DNA of 50,350 nt from Bacteroidales bacterium (GTDB taxonomy: Bacteria; Bacteroidota; Bacteroidia; Bacteroidales; UBA3824), in contig JAFXZT010000047.1 in assembly GCA_017541145.1 (NCBI GenBank), positions 1 through 50,350 on the forward strand. Reading direction: 5' to 3'. The translations under genes and the position numbers were made by a program. Under the pieces are notes generated by a model. That model was not told where the DNA came from. It made no database searches and saw nothing but the letters and a program-made list of their open reading frames with translations. Numbering within the stretch: the first letter of the stretch is position 1; each line of letters begins with the position of its first letter. Below, one piece after another: positions 17,714 through 25,703 of this stretch.

Positions 17714-18685
17714 ATGAAAAGATTTGTTGTTGCGATTATATTTCTGACAATTGTGTTTCGTGTAGCGGCACAGGATTACATTTTTTCGCAATATTATTTG
17801 GACAAGTTTTCGATAAATCCTGCATTTGCGGGCATTGGGGCTTATTCGGAAGTAGGAACAATTTTTCGCGACCAGTGGCCCGGTATCGAAAAAGGTTACA
17901 AAATTTACAGTGCATATTACAGACAAAAATTACCGTCGGTACAAAGCGGTCTGGCATTGCGTGTTAACGGAAATGTAAGCGGTGGAGCTTATTCTCAAAA
18001 TGCAGCTTCTGTAATTTATGCTTATGATTTCCATTTAACTTACGGCGTAAAATGTAGTCTTGGCATCGAAATTGGTTTTCTTAACAAAAGTCTGAACCAA
18101 TCGCAACTCGTGTATTACAGCATGATAGACGCCGCCACGGGCAATACATCGGCACTCAACGAATCGGTGGAATATGACAGCTATAATTCTTTGCATTTTT
18201 CTACCGGAGTTTGCGTTTATACCAAGCATACAATTGTAGGTTTGGGAGTTCACAGACTTACAAAAATGGTGATAACGGGTGTTGACAATTATATGCCGGT
18301 TTTGTTGACCGGATTTGTCAATCATAAAATTGTACTTAACACTGTAACAATTAAACAAAAGGTAGAAGATATTTATATTTTGCCGTCATTGTTGTACACA
18401 CATTCACCCGTAGCCGATATGATAATGCCGGGCGTATCGTTTAGCGGTTACAAATTGAGATTGGGACTTGCTTATCGCTATCAACGTTCTGATTATCAAA
18501 GTAGTGCAATAGTTACGAGCATAGGATTCAGTTTCGGAAATTTAGAATTAGGATTCGGACATGATTTCGATTTAGGTGCAATTTCCGGTATATCCAAAGG
18601 CTCAAACGAAGTAGGATTAAAATATAATTTTGAAAATTCGCAAAAAAATAAGGGTTCAAAAACAATATTGTGTCCTGCTTTTTAG
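17714..18685 (+). CDS. PorP/SprF family type IX secretion outer-membrane protein (copy 2)
   Basis: 323 aa from ATG 17714 (MKRFVVAIIF); an in-frame ATG at 17690 would put eight polar residues before the signal peptide. The signal peptide ends in RVAAQ, and the mature part begins DYIFSQYYLDKFSINPAFAG, with FRDQWPGI a little later, both hallmarks of the family. The barrel strands end with NEVGLKYNFE, and the last residues are ILCPAF. It is followed after 38 nt by gldJ. A PorP-type gene beside a GldJ/GldK-type lipoprotein gene is a known arrangement in type IX secretion loci, but porL, porM and porN do not follow here. Confidence 0.93.
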   Translation: MKRFVVAIIFLTIVFRVAAQDYIFSQYYLDKFSINPAFAGIGAYSEVGTIFRDQWPGIEKGYKIYSAYYRQKLPSVQSGLALRVNGNVSGGAYSQNAASVIYAYDFHLTYGVKCSLGIEIGFLNKSLNQSQLVYYSMIDAATGNTSALNESVEYDSYNSLHFSTGVCVYTKHTIVGLGVHRLTKMVITGVDNYMPVLLTGFVNHKIVLNTVTIKQKVEDIYILPSLLYTHSPVADMIMPGVSFSGYKLRLGLAYRYQRSDYQSSAIVTSIGFSFGNLELGFGHDFDLGAISGISKGSNEVGLKYNFENSQKNKGSKTILCPAF

Positions 18686-18686
18686 T

Positions 18687-18694
18687 TATATTTG
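18687..18694 (+). promoter_or_regulatory. Promoter -7 element of gldJ
   Basis: TATATTTG starts just after the stop codon of the preceding PorP/SprF gene, so gldJ may be transcribed both from its own promoter and by read-through. Confidence 0.5.
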
Positions 18695-18723
18695 TGAAAT
18701 TTTGTTTAAAACTCAAATACAAT

Positions 18724-20259
18724 ATGAAAGTGCGATTGAAGATAATTTTGCTCGCTTGCATATTATCTGGGGGAGCGATGATGATGATGTCGTCTTGCGG
18801 ACCCAAGATATCAAAGCGTAGCGGGTCATCCAGCAAAACTGGATGGGGCTACAACGATGACAAAATGGGAGGATTCGAGGTTGCCGAATATGTAGAACAA
18901 GACGCCGGACCAGGTCTCGTACTTGTAGAAGGCGGTACATTCACCATGGGTAGCGTAGAGCAAGATGTTATGTATGACTGGAACTCTATGAGAAAACGTG
19001 TTACAGTTTCGTCTTTCTATATGGATGAAACCGAAATCTCTAACGTTGACTACCGCGAATATTTAAACTGGGTATACAGAGTATTCTATGACGAATATCC
19101 GGAGCTTTATTTCAAAGCATTACCAGATACACTCTGCTGGCGTAGACGCTTGGCATTCAACGAACCATACGTTCAGTTTTACTTCCGTCACCCGGCATAC
19201 AACGACTATCCTGCTGTTGGTGTAAGTTGGGAACAAGCTTCTGAATATTGCTTGTGGCGTACTGACCGTGTTAATGAAAAAGCCCTTATCGATTACGGCG
19301 TTCTTGAGTATGACGCTGAACAGAAAGGTTCTAACAACTTTAACACTGAAGCTTATATCGCCGGTAAGTATATCGGTACTGTAAAACATAATATTCCTTC
19401 ACCTTCATCTCCTGATGGTGAGCGTCCTGCTAAGATGGAAGACGGTATCATGCTTCCTTCTTACCGACTCCCTACCGAGGCTGAATGGGAATATGCTGCT
19501 TTGGCTCTTATCGGTAACTCACAAACTTCTCCGGAACGTATTGTAAACCAAAGACTTTATCCTTGGAACGGACATTATGTTCGTAACGACGAAAAAGCTA
19601 ACCGCGGTTTGTTTATGGCAAATATCCAGAGAGGTCGAGGCGACCTTATGGGTGTGGCCGGTTACTTGAACGATAACGCGGCTCCTACTGCTCCTGTTGA
19701 CAGCTACTGGCCAAACGATTACGGTTTGTATTGTATGGCAGGTAATGTTAACGAATGGGTTTTGGACGTTTATCGTGCTTCATCTAATATGGACGTTGAA
19801 GAATTCAACCCTTTCCGTGGTAACGTTTTCCAAGTTCTTGAAACAGATGCTAACAACGAATTTGTTCTTGACGATACTACCGGTCGTTTGAAATACAGAA
19901 ACATGACTCCGGAAGAATCTGTTGACCGTATCAACTATCAACAAGCTGACAATATCAACTATCGCGATGGTGATATGCGTTCTTCTTCAGACAAAGCTGA
20001 TTGGCTCGGCGGTGAAACTGAAGATAAAGGTTCTGAAAGAATGTATCACAATAAACACTCTGAAGACAGCCCGATGACCTCTTTGGTTAACGACCGTGTA
20101 AGAGTTTACAAAGGAGGCGGTTGGAGAGACCGTGTTTATTGGATGGTTCCTGGTACAAGAAGATTCTTACAACAAGACAAATGTTCTGATGACCTCGGAT
20201 TCCGTTGTGCTATGATCCGCGTTGGTTCTCCGGGCGGTGTTGGCGGTTCTAAGAAATAA
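18724..20259 (+). CDS. gldJ: GldJ-like gliding-motility / type IX secretion lipoprotein (SUMF1 fold)
   Basis: 511 aa from ATG 18724; a longer frame from 18670 adds 18 residues that overlap the preceding gene. A lipoprotein leader ends in MMMSSC (C25). The formylglycine-generating-enzyme (SUMF1) fold starts at GPGLVLVEGGTFTMGSVEQD, followed by VSSFYMDETEISNVDYREYL, YPAVGVSWEQASEYCLWR, YRLPTEAEWEYAAL, YCMAGNVNEWVLDV and, near the end, RVYKGGGWRDRVYW and DLGFRCAMI. The large insertion between the EWEYAAL and GNVNEW blocks and the VEQDVMYDWN motif point to GldJ rather than to the enzyme or to GldK. GldJ is an outer-membrane-associated lipoprotein needed for GldK stability in flavobacteria. GC and codon use are more regular than in the neighbours, typical of a highly expressed gene. 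Confidence 0.88.
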   Translation: MKVRLKIILLACILSGGAMMMMSSCGPKISKRSGSSSKTGWGYNDDKMGGFEVAEYVEQDAGPGLVLVEGGTFTMGSVEQDVMYDWNSMRKRVTVSSFYMDETEISNVDYREYLNWVYRVFYDEYPELYFKALPDTLCWRRRLAFNEPYVQFYFRHPAYNDYPAVGVSWEQASEYCLWRTDRVNEKALIDYGVLEYDAEQKGSNNFNTEAYIAGKYIGTVKHNIPSPSSPDGERPAKMEDGIMLPSYRLPTEAEWEYAALALIGNSQTSPERIVNQRLYPWNGHYVRNDEKANRGLFMANIQRGRGDLMGVAGYLNDNAAPTAPVDSYWPNDYGLYCMAGNVNEWVLDVYRASSNMDVEEFNPFRGNVFQVLETDANNEFVLDDTTGRLKYRNMTPEESVDRINYQQADNINYRDGDMRSSSDKADWLGGETEDKGSERMYHNKHSEDSPMTSLVNDRVRVYKGGGWRDRVYWMVPGTRRFLQQDKCSDDLGFRCAMIRVGSPGGVGGSKK

Positions 20260-20284
20260 ATCAAGTCTTAATATTTTTTTCAAT

Positions 20285-20318
20285 CAAAAGGCTGTTCCTT
20301 TTTCGGAGCGGCCTTTTG
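20285..20318 (+). terminator. Intrinsic terminator of gldJ
   Basis: CAAAAGGC / GCCTTTTG, an 8-bp stem with an 18-nt loop, 26 nt after the gldJ stop codon. Confidence 0.7.
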
Positions 20319-20386
20319 TGTTTGTATTAGGGGAAAGTTTCCTATATTTTATTTATGTTAATAATTTTAAAAAAGTGATTATTTGT

Positions 20387-20417
20387 GTTGTTAACTTTCT
20401 AAAATAATTTATATTTG
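20387..20417 (+). promoter_or_regulatory. Promoter of the two-helix membrane protein pair
   Basis: TTG at 20388-20390, 19 nt, then TATATTTG at 20410-20417: an exact fit to the Bacteroides promoter. The leader is about 33 nt. Confidence 0.7.
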
Positions 20418-20454
20418 CGAGCTGAATAATAACCTTAAAATTAATTATTGAAAT

Positions 20455-21168
20455 ATGGGACATGCTGGTAGATTGAAACATCTTAGGATATTTGTCTTGT
20501 TATTTTGGGCGGTGTATGTTGCGTTTGCTGTTGAAAGTATCATAAAATCAAAAAGATACAACATCTGTAGTGCACAGCTGATTATATCAGAAACCGATTT
20601 TGAGAAAGCCTTTAATGCTTCGGAATCAAAAAATTATATCGTAGGTTTCCCCGTGAAAAATGCTCCGCGATTGAAATCTGTTTCCGAAGAATTAAAAAAT
20701 CCCGGTAATATTGTTTATCTAAAAGTTTATGATTTTAATGGAATTGATTCCAGTTTGTTTTTTTCAGATATTGCGGGAGATACATGTTTCAACATCCAGC
20801 CGGTCAGCGTTTACGGAATTGCAAAAATGGATCTCAAACATTCCGATTGTAAAGGTCGCAGCGATATTTCTCATTTTGTAATTCCGGAGTTAAGGTCTTT
20901 TTTGTGTGGAAAGAACAAAATTTTTACCCCTATCGGTTACAGAACATATAGTTATGTGCTTGACTGTGATTCAATTTATGTATACGCGTCGGTCGGCAAC
21001 AAAAGTTTTGTACCATTGATAGATTCTGATAATCTGCCATGCGCAATTTCGGCGCAGATGGTGGAAGGCAACAGCAATTGCGGAAAATTAATCCTCATGA
21101 TTTCCGTTGGTGTTATTTTATTACTGCTGTCGTTGCCTTTGTTTTTAGTTCACAAAATAGAAAATTAA
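20455..21168 (+). CDS. Two-helix membrane protein of unknown function, copy 1
   Basis: 237 aa. One transmembrane helix lies near the N-terminus (about res 11-28, IFVLLFWAVYVAFAVES) and one at the C-terminal end (about 209-231, KLILMISVGVILLLLSLPLF), enclosing an extracytoplasmic domain of about 180 residues. Within it, GNIVYLKVYDF, DLKHSDCKGRSDI and CDSIYVYASVGNKSFVPL can be compared with NGDTLYFQAKIGRGTIVP in the next gene. Overall plan and the last block recall GIDE-type (mulan-like) membrane proteins, but the similarity is faint. It begins a two-gene unit downstream of gldJ. Confidence 0.62.
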   Translation: MGHAGRLKHLRIFVLLFWAVYVAFAVESIIKSKRYNICSAQLIISETDFEKAFNASESKNYIVGFPVKNAPRLKSVSEELKNPGNIVYLKVYDFNGIDSSLFFSDIAGDTCFNIQPVSVYGIAKMDLKHSDCKGRSDISHFVIPELRSFLCGKNKIFTPIGYRTYSYVLDCDSIYVYASVGNKSFVPLIDSDNLPCAISAQMVEGNSNCGKLILMISVGVILLLLSLPLFLVHKIEN

Positions 21169-21209
21169 TTAAATTATTTTATTATAACTGTTTAAAATTT
21201 TTGTACGTT

Positions 21210-21911
21210 ATGACTAATAAGAATGTAGTTTATTTAAAAACTTTTGTAGTTAGCTTCTTTATTGTTGTCGGGTTGTGTGTGTATTTTATTTCAAGAAACA
21301 GAACCAAGGATACATTTTTGGAAAAAATCAACACCAAAGAGCAACTTGTAGAGGCTATGAGAGACAGTGTAGTTCGCTCGTATTTTGTAAACGGAGCTCC
21401 TGTGGTTGGTGATTGTATTGAAGATACAATTGAGGAGATAATTTACGGTTCGCCATTGATTTATCTTCAAGTTACCAACAGTATATTTTGTGCGGCGTGT
21501 AGTACAATTGATTCTTTGCAGTGGAAAGTTGCAGGAAGTCAACATTACTATTCTAAAAATGTGCATTTGTTTGACACATTGGAATTTTCTTTTTTCCATG
21601 CACAAATTTACGGGCGTTGTGACAATAATTTTTCGCAATATGTTGCACCTTCGTACAAGTCCAGTTTCAAAAACGGAGAATGCAATTTAGACAAAATAAA
21701 TAAGAAAACATTTCATTATTTCAAAAATGGAGATACATTGTATTTTCAGGCGAAAATTGGCAGAGGCACGATTGTTCCGGATGGAAGTTTTGCATACAAG
21801 CCGTCAGAATCATTTCTTTCGTGGCTGTTTCCGATGTTGTTTATCATTTTGGGAATAGCGATGATTGCAGTATCTTTCGCATTGATTAATTACTATTTCC
21901 GTGAAGATTAA
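21210..21911 (+). CDS. Two-helix membrane protein of unknown function, copy 2
   Basis: 233 aa from ATG 21210; the frame is open further upstream but that part overlaps copy 1. The layout is the same as copy 1: an N-terminal helix (about res 8-26, LKTFVVSFFIVVGLCVYFI), an extracytoplasmic region with GSPLIYLQVTNS, FFHAQIYGRCDNN and NGDTLYFQAKIGRGTIVPDG, and a C-terminal helix (about 205-227). The gap to copy 1 is 41 nt, so they are co-transcribed. The match in size, topology and final motif suggests an old tandem duplication. After the stop comes an A-run and an AT-only hairpin (21948-21970, 9 bp) that may end the transcript. No function can be assigned. Confidence 0.62.
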   Translation: MTNKNVVYLKTFVVSFFIVVGLCVYFISRNRTKDTFLEKINTKEQLVEAMRDSVVRSYFVNGAPVVGDCIEDTIEEIIYGSPLIYLQVTNSIFCAACSTIDSLQWKVAGSQHYYSKNVHLFDTLEFSFFHAQIYGRCDNNFSQYVAPSYKSSFKNGECNLDKINKKTFHYFKNGDTLYFQAKIGRGTIVPDGSFAYKPSESFLSWLFPMLFIILGIAMIAVSFALINYYFRED

Positions 21912-22098
21912 AAAAAAAGTGGTTAAAATATTGAAATTGAGTTGTAAAAACATTTTGAGAAAAAATGTTTCAAAAAAATTTGAGAGTTTGAAAATCTTGA
22001 ATTAATTTTACAGCAGATAAATTATTTAGGAAAAATATGATAAAAAAACGGCGAAGAGACGTCGTTGAAATAATCTAACTAACATATTATAAGAAATT

Positions 22099-22107
22099 TA
22101 GCGTTTG
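22099..22107 (+). promoter_or_regulatory. Promoter-like box in front of the structured RNA
   Basis: TAGCGTTTG is TAnnTTTG with one extra base in the spacer, the same variant as in front of the caspase-like gene. It would place the transcription start at about 22112-22114, exactly at the foot of the long hairpin. No -33 element is obvious. Confidence 0.4.
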
Positions 22108-22111
22108 CTAT

Positions 22112-22271
22112 TTATTCAGCACTGCTTCAAAACCTGAGAAATTTTGAAATGTATCAGTCGTGAATAAGTCTGCGAATGTCTACGCCTTTGCGTGGACGTT
22201 GACTTATCGACTGATACGGGCAATTCTCAGGGCCTTGAAGCGTGGATAATGTTAAGTCCGCGCTTTTTTTT
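22112..22271 (+). ncRNA. Structured rod-like RNA with intrinsic terminator (6S-like or leader RNA)
   Basis: This 160-nt non-coding stretch folds into one long rod. From the foot upward the paired arms are: CAC 22120-22122 with GTG 22242-22244; GCTTCAA 22124-22130 with 22235-22241; CCTGAGAA 22133-22140 with 22224-22231; an open bubble (22141-22150 and 22218-22223); GTATCAGTCG 22151-22160 with 22208-22217; ATAAGTC 22164-22170 with 22201-22207; and AATGTCTACGC 22175-22185 with 22190-22200 around a CTTT loop (two G-U pairs). That is about 46 base pairs. A promoter-like box precedes it and a T-tailed hairpin ends it. The rod with an asymmetric central bubble recalls 6S RNA, which binds RNA polymerase; this identity is inference. 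The alternative is a regulatory leader of the restriction genes, whose first ATG is 65 nt beyond the end. Confidence 0.65.
22239..22271 (+). terminator. Intrinsic terminator of the structured RNA
   Basis: AGCGTGGA (22239-22246) pairs with TCCGCGCT (22257-22264) including one G-U pair, followed by eight T residues (22264-22271). Its left arm overlaps the foot of the long hairpin (TTGAAGCGTG), so the two structures are mutually exclusive at their base, as in attenuators. Confidence 0.8.
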
Positions 22272-22336
22272 ATGCCTTGAAAATTCCCGTAATCCTGAAA
22301 TGATAAGCCAAACGCCATAAAAATCGCGTAGTTAAT

Positions 22337-24448
22337 ATGGCAAAAAGCATCGAAGAAAAAATCGAGGATATTGCAAAACAGCAATTAGATCGGTTTGGTG
22401 TGAAGTATCATATCAAAACCGACAATATAAATGAAGAAATTAACCACGCTCTCACTACCGAAAAAAGCAAATCAGGCGGAGAGGGTGGCAATTATCCCGA
22501 CATCAAATGTTTAATACAATTACCGCAAAGCCTTAGTTATATTCCTGTTATGATTGAGGTAAAAGGAACATTCGGCGATTTGATAAAACTGAATGACGAC
22601 GGACAGATTGCGAACCAAGACGAAAAAGGCAAGCCCATATATAAAAACATAAAAAAGTACGCTGTAAATGGGGCTGTACATTATTCATACGCCGTTGCCA
22701 GAATTACAAAGTCTTACAACAATGTCATTGCAATTGGCTTCAATGGTTATAATGTACAATCACAGAGCGAGCCTATAACCGAAATGGGCGTTTTCTATGT
22801 GAGTAAGGCTAATATGTACCGTCCAAAGAAAATTGCTGACTATACAGACTTCTCGTTTCTTAAAGACGACAATCTTTCAGCCCTTGAAGAAAAACTAAAA
22901 AATATTTTCCTTACTGACGCTGAAAAGGAGTCGCAGACTCGCGAACTTGAAGACCAGATTGAAAATGTTCTTACCGACCTCAACCAAGATATGCGCGACA
23001 AAATGCAAGTTTCTGAGCCAAAAGACCGTTTAAAACTTGTTTGTGCGTTGATAATGGCAGGTCTTGGTGTGGAAGGAAAAATTCAGCCTCTCGAAATCAG
23101 CGATTTGAAAGGACTTGTAACAGATGAAGAACACGACGGTGCAATTATTCTGAGAAAGATTAAAATTTTCCTCACCGAAAAACACCTTCCAAAAGAAAAA
23201 CTTGATAATATTAACTCTCTGTATAAAGGTATTTTAAATGATGTACTATATTATCGCCCTGTTAATGGCGCAAGTACAATCAAAAATGCTTTTATTCAGA
23301 TTAAGGAAGATATTATGCCCATTTTCACTATGGGAGAAGAAGTGCATATTGACTTTACGGGAAAACTGTTGAATGTGCTTACCAGTTGGATTCGTGAACG
23401 CGCAAGCGACGACGAGAAAAACGATGTTGTGCTGACGCCTCGTTATGTAACTGAGTTAATGGCACGTCTTTGCAAAGTCAACAAAGATAGTTATGTTTGG
23501 GATTGGGCAACAGGTAGTGCAGGGTTCCTTGTTTCGGCAATGAAATTGATGATTGAAGACGCAAACAATACTATAACGAGCGAGGAGGAACGCAAATTAA
23601 AAATTGCCAATATAAAAATCAATCAATTGCTTGGTGTGGAAATGCGGCAAGACATCTACATCCTTGCTGTTTTGAATATGATATTGATGAAAGACGGCTC
23701 GTCGCATATTCTCAACAAAAACTCTTTGTCGGAATACTACGGCAAATATGAGCAAGGCGAAAACAAAGACAATGATTTTCCCGCCGATGTATTTTTGCTT
23801 AATCCTCCTTACTCAGCCGAAGGCAAAGGGATGGTTTTCGTTGAAAAAGCGTTGAACTATATGCACAAAGGTAGAGCTTGTGTGATTATCCAGGAAAATG
23901 CAGGTAGCGGACAAGGAATAGTTGAAAATCAAGGTAAAACAAGAACAAACAGAAACGCTCAGCCATTTTGTAGAAGGATATTGATGAATAATACTCTCTT
24001 GGCTTCCATTCGTATGCCGATTGATTTGTTTATAGGCAAATCAAGCGTGCAAACGGCAATTTATCTTTTTGAAGTTGGTGTACCTCACAACCAAGACAAT
24101 CTTGTAACATTTGTTGATTTTAGCAATGATGGATATCAACGAATGAACCGCAAAAAATCAAGTTCAAAAGTTAATCTGAGGGATGCCGACCACGTGAAAG
24201 AACGTTATGCGGAACTTGTGGATATTGTTTTGAATCGAAAAACAAAAACCGGTTATTACACCATCACAAACGGTCTTCTTGTAAAAGATACGATAACACT
24301 CAACGGTAATGATTGGACATACAATCAGCACCGCGAAATTGACACCATTCCCACCGAGGCAGATTTTCGTAAAACTGTCTCCGAATATTTGAGTTGGAAA
24401 ATTGGTTCTCTTATCAAAGGAGAAGAAGAATTTGTGGATTTTCAGTAA
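22337..24448 (+). CDS. Restriction-modification subunit: N-terminal nuclease fused to N6-adenine methyltransferase (BcgI A-like)
   Basis: 703 aa. The N-terminal part (about res 1-170) has a PD-(D/E)xK nuclease pattern: PD at 54-55 and E74-V-K76 in VMIEVKG. A helical linker is followed by the methyltransferase core, with HIDFTGKLLNVLTSWI, the SAM-binding DWATGSAGF (389-397) and the catalytic NPPY (489-492), and by the target-side segments MNNTLLASIRMPIDLF and TAIYLFEVGVPH. HsdM proteins lack the nuclease, so this resembles BcgI subunit A: cleavage and methylation in one chain, with specificity in the next gene. It should methylate adenine and cut unmodified DNA, probably on both sides of its site as Type IIB enzymes do. 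The stop overlaps the start region of the specificity gene. Confidence 0.85.
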   Translation: MAKSIEEKIEDIAKQQLDRFGVKYHIKTDNINEEINHALTTEKSKSGGEGGNYPDIKCLIQLPQSLSYIPVMIEVKGTFGDLIKLNDDGQIANQDEKGKPIYKNIKKYAVNGAVHYSYAVARITKSYNNVIAIGFNGYNVQSQSEPITEMGVFYVSKANMYRPKKIADYTDFSFLKDDNLSALEEKLKNIFLTDAEKESQTRELEDQIENVLTDLNQDMRDKMQVSEPKDRLKLVCALIMAGLGVEGKIQPLEISDLKGLVTDEEHDGAIILRKIKIFLTEKHLPKEKLDNINSLYKGILNDVLYYRPVNGASTIKNAFIQIKEDIMPIFTMGEEVHIDFTGKLLNVLTSWIRERASDDEKNDVVLTPRYVTELMARLCKVNKDSYVWDWATGSAGFLVSAMKLMIEDANNTITSEEERKLKIANIKINQLLGVEMRQDIYILAVLNMILMKDGSSHILNKNSLSEYYGKYEQGENKDNDFPADVFLLNPPYSAEGKGMVFVEKALNYMHKGRACVIIQENAGSGQGIVENQGKTRTNRNAQPFCRRILMNNTLLASIRMPIDLFIGKSSVQTAIYLFEVGVPHNQDNLVTFVDFSNDGYQRMNRKKSSSKVNLRDADHVKERYAELVDIVLNRKTKTGYYTITNGLLVKDTITLNGNDWTYNQHREIDTIPTEADFRKTVSEYLSWKIGSLIKGEEEFVDFQ

Positions 24449-25560
24449 GCCCCCGTTTGCAAGAACTTGAACGACAATTCAAGGCAGACGGGGGCACGTT
24501 CAAAGAGTACAAAATTGGGGATTTGTTTAAAGTATCAACTCCTTTGAAGAAATTCAATGCAAATGCTATTCAATTTGGCACTAAATATCGCTATGTTGTA
24601 AGAACGAGCCAAAATAATGGTATTCGCGGTTATTTGGATGAAGATGAAAAATATTTGAATCCTGCCAATTCAATATCTTTTGGACAAGATACTGCCACAA
24701 TCTTTTATCAAGACCAACCATATTTTACAGGTGATAAAATAAAGGTAATGGAGTTTTTGAGGTCTGAATTGAATCCGATTATTGCTTGTTATTTATTGGC
24801 GGTAATGAATAGAGCATTTAGTACGTTTCAATGGGGACAAAGTTCTTTTAATGAGAATATATTGAGAAGTGTATGTGTTGCTCTACCCACATCTTTCAAC
24901 GGAGAAATTGATTTTGATTATATGGAATCATATATCCACGAACTCCAAAATGAAAGTATAATCAAACTGAATGATTATTTAAAATCAAACGGATTAGAAA
25001 AAACGGAACTTACACAAGAAGAAAAAGATGCAGTGCTTCAATTGAGAAGTGGTGAGGTTGAATGGAAAGAGTTTCGATACAATGAAATTTTCAACCATAT
25101 TGAACAGGGTAGGCGTTTGAAAAAAGACGACCAAATGCCCGGCGATATTCCTTTTGTGATGTCAGGTGTAACAAATACTGGTGTAGTGAATTATATTTCT
25201 AATCCAGTTGCATCGTTCCCTGCAAATTCAATTACGGTTGACATTTTTGGAAATACATTTTATCGTGATTTTGCGTATGGTCTTGGTGATGATACAGGCG
25301 CATATTATAATGATGAAAAACAATATACAAAAGAACAGATGCTTTTTATAGCGTCTGCAATGGGAAAATCGCTTGAAGGAAAGTTCTCTTACGGCAATAA
25401 ATTGCGTAGTTCTCAGAGTTTTGACTTGAAAATGTTCCTTCCCATTACTACCAACGGCGAAATTGATTGGGCTTTTATGCAAAATCTCATTACTGCCGAA
25501 AGCCGCCTTGCTATTCGTGGTGTTGTTGAATGGAAGGACAAAATTTTGGATAATTTTTGA
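24394..25560 (+). CDS. Restriction-modification specificity subunit (BcgI B / HsdS-like)
   Basis: 388 aa if the ATG at 24394 is used, which overlaps the methyltransferase gene by 55 nt; the first convincing family residues are SPRLQELERQF (about res 19-29), so a non-ATG start near 24448 is also possible. Two target-recognition halves are visible: the first starts at TFKEYKIGDLFKV and ends near res 185, the second starts at VEWKEFRYNEIFNHIEQGRR and ends near MFLPITTNGEIDWAFM. Each ends with the same signature (NGEIDFDYMESYI and NGEIDWAFMQNLI), followed by a helix that spaces the halves. Two such domains imply a bipartite recognition sequence. No separate hsdR lies nearby, in agreement with the nuclease being in the partner subunit. 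Confidence 0.88.
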   Translation: MENWFSYQRRRRICGFSVSPRLQELERQFKADGGTFKEYKIGDLFKVSTPLKKFNANAIQFGTKYRYVVRTSQNNGIRGYLDEDEKYLNPANSISFGQDTATIFYQDQPYFTGDKIKVMEFLRSELNPIIACYLLAVMNRAFSTFQWGQSSFNENILRSVCVALPTSFNGEIDFDYMESYIHELQNESIIKLNDYLKSNGLEKTELTQEEKDAVLQLRSGEVEWKEFRYNEIFNHIEQGRRLKKDDQMPGDIPFVMSGVTNTGVVNYISNPVASFPANSITVDIFGNTFYRDFAYGLGDDTGAYYNDEKQYTKEQMLFIASAMGKSLEGKFSYGNKLRSSQSFDLKMFLPITTNGEIDWAFMQNLITAESRLAIRGVVEWKDKILDNF

Positions 25561-25660
25561 TTCTATTACAAAAAAACAGTATGTGAAATCTTTTCAAGAA
25601 ATTAATATGGTAAATGCGAAGATTTAAAAAAAGTTGAATGTCAAATTATTACAAAAAAAA

Positions 25661-25689
25661 CTGTCCGAAAAATCTTTTTCTTCAGACAG
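25661..25689. terminator. Terminator between convergent genes
   Basis: CTGTCCGAA / TTCAGACAG, a 9-bp stem with one mismatch, with an A-run on the left and seven T on the right. It serves the specificity gene (+) and the GH2 gene (-). Confidence 0.75.
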
Positions 25690-25703
25690 CTTTTTTTGTG
25701 TGA

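Noticed and set aside
21039-21209. Upstream extension of the second two-helix protein
   Set aside because: This part of the frame overlaps the first paralogue out of frame and lacks coding character; the ATG at 21210 leads straight into a membrane helix.
21948-21970. AT-only 9-bp hairpin after the two-helix protein genes
   Set aside because: It contains one G-C pair per arm and has no T-run after it; in such AT-rich DNA this is expected by chance. It is mentioned only in the gene entry.
22337-25560. Ordinary Type I system whose R subunit is the hsdR at the right edge
   Set aside because: The hsdR lies about 23 kb away on the other strand, and the methyltransferase already carries a nuclease-like domain, so the two are more likely separate systems.
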